Below are positions 6,050 to 7,574 of a stretch of 7,574 bases of DNA, piece after piece. The stretch's first letter is position 1, and each line of letters opens with the position of its first letter. The position numbers were made by a program, and so were the translations under genes. This DNA comes from an uncultured Erysipelotrichaceae bacterium (GTDB lineage: Bacteria > Bacillota_I > Bacilli_A > RF39 > UBA660): NCBI GenBank assembly GCA_902795755.1, contig CADBMO010000106.1:1-7574 (forward strand). Direction: 5' to 3'. The notes below the pieces were generated by a model. It saw only the letters and a program-made list of their open reading frames with translations, was not told where the DNA came from and did not search any database.

Positions 6050-6943
6050 ATGAATAACATTAATCTTAATTTATATAAGACTTTTTATGCCGTTGCAAAA
6101 TATGGAAGTATATCTGATGCTGCTAAAAAGACATATACGTCACAACCTGCAATAAGTAAATCTATAAAAAAGTTAGAAGAAGAGTTAAACACCCAGTTGT
6201 TTTACCGAAACTTAAGCGGGGTAGAATTAACTGAAAAAGGTAAAGAATTATTATTTTATATTGAAGAGGCTTATAATAGTGTTTTAGTTGCGCAAAGATC
6301 ATTAACTGAAGAAGAAAATTTAAAAAAGGGAAAAATAACAATAGGTGTGCCTTCACAAATTGGAACTTTTTATGTATTTGATTTTATTGATAAGTTTAGA
6401 AAGTTATATCCTAATATACTAATTACTATTATTAGTAGTTCCACTAGTGAATTGTTAAAAAAACTACAAACACATGATATAGATTTTATAATAGATTCTT
6501 CACCAATAGAAGCACCAAATGAGCAAGTGATTGTAAAAAAACTAAATAGTGTTGATAATTGCTTTATTGTTGGAAAAGAATTTGATTTAAATGTTAACAA
6601 AATTAATGGTTTAAAAGATTTAGAATCATATCCACTTATACTTCCAATACCTGGTACTTCAAATAGAATAGCATTAGATGAATTATTTGAAAAGAAAGAT
6701 ATAATAATAAATAATTACATGAATATTCACACAAGTGAGATGATATTAGGTGCTGTTAAAAGAAATTTAGGAATTGGTTATATAATTGAAGATTTAGTTA
6801 AAAATGATAAAGATGTAATAAAACTAAATATAAAAGAAAAACTACCTAAAATAGATATTAACTTAGTATACGTTAAAAAATATTTAACAACAGCTCCATT
6901 AAAATTTATTAAGATGTTTATTGATGATAAGTTTAAAGAATAA
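6050..6943 (+). CDS. LysR-family transcriptional regulator
   Basis: The protein has 297 residues, the usual size for the family. The N-terminal winged helix-turn-helix runs from about 5 to 64, with the recognition region GSISDAAKKTYTSQPAISK (19-37) followed by LEEELNTQLFYR (42-53) and LTEKG (60-64). A linker helix (about 65-90) normally mediates dimerisation. The effector domain begins with GKITIGVP (94-101) and runs to the end as two alpha/beta lobes, including LILPIPGTSNR (196-206) and GAVKRNLGIGYI (234-245). The ligand and target genes cannot be told from the sequence. LysR regulators often face their target divergently; this one is co-directional with ftsZ and the following gene and stands alone between two terminators, so its target may be elsewhere. 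It is very AT-rich, like the repeat-protein gene. A link to division is not implied by position alone. Confidence 0.94.
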   Translation: MNNINLNLYKTFYAVAKYGSISDAAKKTYTSQPAISKSIKKLEEELNTQLFYRNLSGVELTEKGKELLFYIEEAYNSVLVAQRSLTEEENLKKGKITIGVPSQIGTFYVFDFIDKFRKLYPNILITIISSSTSELLKKLQTHDIDFIIDSSPIEAPNEQVIVKKLNSVDNCFIVGKEFDLNVNKINGLKDLESYPLILPIPGTSNRIALDELFEKKDIIINNYMNIHTSEMILGAVKRNLGIGYIIEDLVKNDKDVIKLNIKEKLPKIDINLVYVKKYLTTAPLKFIKMFIDDKFKE

Positions 6944-6950
6944 TTATATT

Positions 6951-6986
6951 AGATATAACCATATGAAATGGTTATATCTTTTTTTT
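6951..6986 (+). terminator. Rho-independent terminator after the LysR-family gene
   Basis: A perfect 12-bp stem (AGATATAACCAT at 6951-6962 with ATGGTTATATCT at 6968-6979) closes a 5-nt loop and runs into eight T (6979-6986). It begins 7 nt after the stop codon of the regulator gene. Confidence 0.88.
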
Positions 6987-7010
6987 ATATAGATTATTAC
7001 TTTTTGATAT

Positions 7011-7040
7011 TTTACAAATATATTTATTAACGGTTAAAAT
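7011..7040 (+). promoter_or_regulatory. Candidate promoter for the last gene
   Basis: TTTACA (7011-7016), an 18-nt spacer and TAAAAT (7035-7040). The expected transcript start is near 7047, giving a leader of about 16 nt, in line with the other short leaders in this window. The match is weaker than at the other promoters; TTACTT (6997-7002), 16 nt, TATATT (7019-7024) is an alternative. Confidence 0.4.
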
Positions 7041-7050
7041 TAAATTGTAG

Positions 7051-7059
7051 GGAGGTGAT
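7051..7059 (+). promoter_or_regulatory. Near-perfect Shine-Dalgarno site for the last gene
   Basis: GGAGGTGAT matches nine consecutive bases of the consensus complementary to the 16S rRNA 3' end, and the following ATG is at 7063. It is the longest such match in the window and is the main reason to treat the following open frame as a real gene. Confidence 0.85.
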
Positions 7060-7062
7060 AAA

Positions 7063-7574
7063 ATGAAATATAATGAGCTAGGATCTTTTATAAAGTATTT
7101 AAATTATAACTATGATAATGGGAATATAAGAAAAATATCTAATGATGTAATAAATTTTCATGTAAGTTATGAAAACCCTAATGTTTTTAATTTATTAACA
7201 TTTAGATTACAACAATATCCTATTTATACTATTAAAGATGAATACAAAAAACTATTTGAAAAATTATATAGTATCGGAAATATTATAAATAGTGAAGAAG
7301 AAAAAGAATATGTAAAAAAACTAATTAATACTAATTTTAATGATTTCTTTGTTAAAATTGCTAAAGGAAAATATGATGAATTAAATCCTGAATTTCCATT
7401 TTATGCAGTTAATTTACCAAGCTATCATGATGTTAATGTTAGCAAGGATACTATTTATATTAATGAGAATAATATAGATAAAAGAATTAATATTTATATA
7501 AATGAAATATATAATCATTTAAATGAAAAACTAAATGAAGCAGGACATTATGGTTCTTATAAAAGACTAGAAAA
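7063..7574 (+). CDS. Unrecognised protein, 3' end cut off by window
   Basis: The frame is open for 170 codons from an ATG with an excellent ribosome site and has no stop before the window ends. The protein starts MKYNELGSFIKYLNYNYDNG and looks soluble: no signal peptide or membrane segment, many Asn, Tyr, Ile, Lys and Glu. It alternates probable helices (for example 58-77 and 78-100) with a short strand region near TIYINENNI (130-138) and a helix near 144-158 (INEIYNHLNEKLNEA). I see no motif that would place it in a family, and no catalytic signature. It follows the LysR-family gene's terminator by about 75 nt and seems to have its own promoter, so it is probably a separate unit. Whether the regulator controls it is unknown. 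Confidence 0.8.
   Translation, partial: MKYNELGSFIKYLNYNYDNGNIRKISNDVINFHVSYENPNVFNLLTFRLQQYPIYTIKDEYKKLFEKLYSIGNIINSEEEKEYVKKLINTNFNDFFVKIAKGKYDELNPEFPFYAVNLPSYHDVNVSKDTIYINENNIDKRINIYINEIYNHLNEKLNEAGHYGSYKRLE

Noticed and set aside
6162..6600. Minus-strand frames opposite the LysR-family gene (6162-6356 and 6370-6600)
   Set aside because: They are short, low-complexity shadows of a well-supported gene.
6951..6979. The dyad at 6951-6979 as a LysR operator rather than a terminator
   Set aside because: A 12-bp stem with an 8-T run just after a stop codon is the standard terminator design, and no promoter overlaps the dyad. A second role cannot be excluded.

Overview
The window is a strongly AT-rich stretch of bacterial chromosome with every gene on the + strand. 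It carries the distal part of a division and cell-wall (dcw) cluster: 3' end of murG - murB - ftsQ/divIB - a membrane-anchored protein of unknown function - ftsA - ftsZ. A LysR-family regulator and the start of an unrecognised gene follow. The order murG-murB-divIB ... ftsA-ftsZ is the Bacillus-type arrangement. The FtsZ tail, the low GC content and the strong AGGAGGTGAT-type ribosome sites also point to Bacillota, probably a Bacilli-like lineage. A gut-associated, reduced lineage near the Erysipelotrichia/RF39 groups is a guess from protein style and codon use only. TGA terminates murG and murB at sensible family lengths, so the mycoplasma code (TGA = Trp) is not in use.

Region 1 (1-2294) holds murG, murB and ftsQ/divIB, packed as an operon (8-nt overlap, then a 4-nt gap). 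It ends at a palindromic terminator that overlaps the last codons of divIB. MurG and MurB act in the cytoplasmic phase of peptidoglycan precursor synthesis (lipid II formation and UDP-MurNAc formation). DivIB is a membrane protein of the divisome. The operon's promoter lies outside the window.

Region 2 (2296-3586) is a single-gene unit with its own consensus-like promoter and a strong terminator. It encodes a 404-residue protein with one N-terminal membrane anchor and a large, probably extracytoplasmic domain of propeller-like beta repeats. It sits in the slot where Bacillus subtilis has ylxW-ylxX-sbp. I do not recognise the family.

Region 3 (3597-6023) is the ftsA-ftsZ operon, with a TTGAAA-N16-TATAAT promoter and a terminator just after ftsZ. 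FtsZ is canonical. FtsA keeps the family layout and an amphipathic C-terminal tail, but the actin-type phosphate-binding motifs are strongly degenerate.

Region 4 (6002-7574) contains a LysR-type regulator whose -35 element falls on the loop of the ftsZ terminator, followed by its own terminator. A last gene with a near-perfect Shine-Dalgarno site and an unrecognised product runs off the window.

No RNA genes, CRISPR arrays, insertion sequences or phage modules were seen. The clearest candidates for something undescribed are the repeat protein between divIB and ftsA, the degenerate FtsA, and the very compact terminator/promoter junctions. No gene-free stretch reaches 300 bases.
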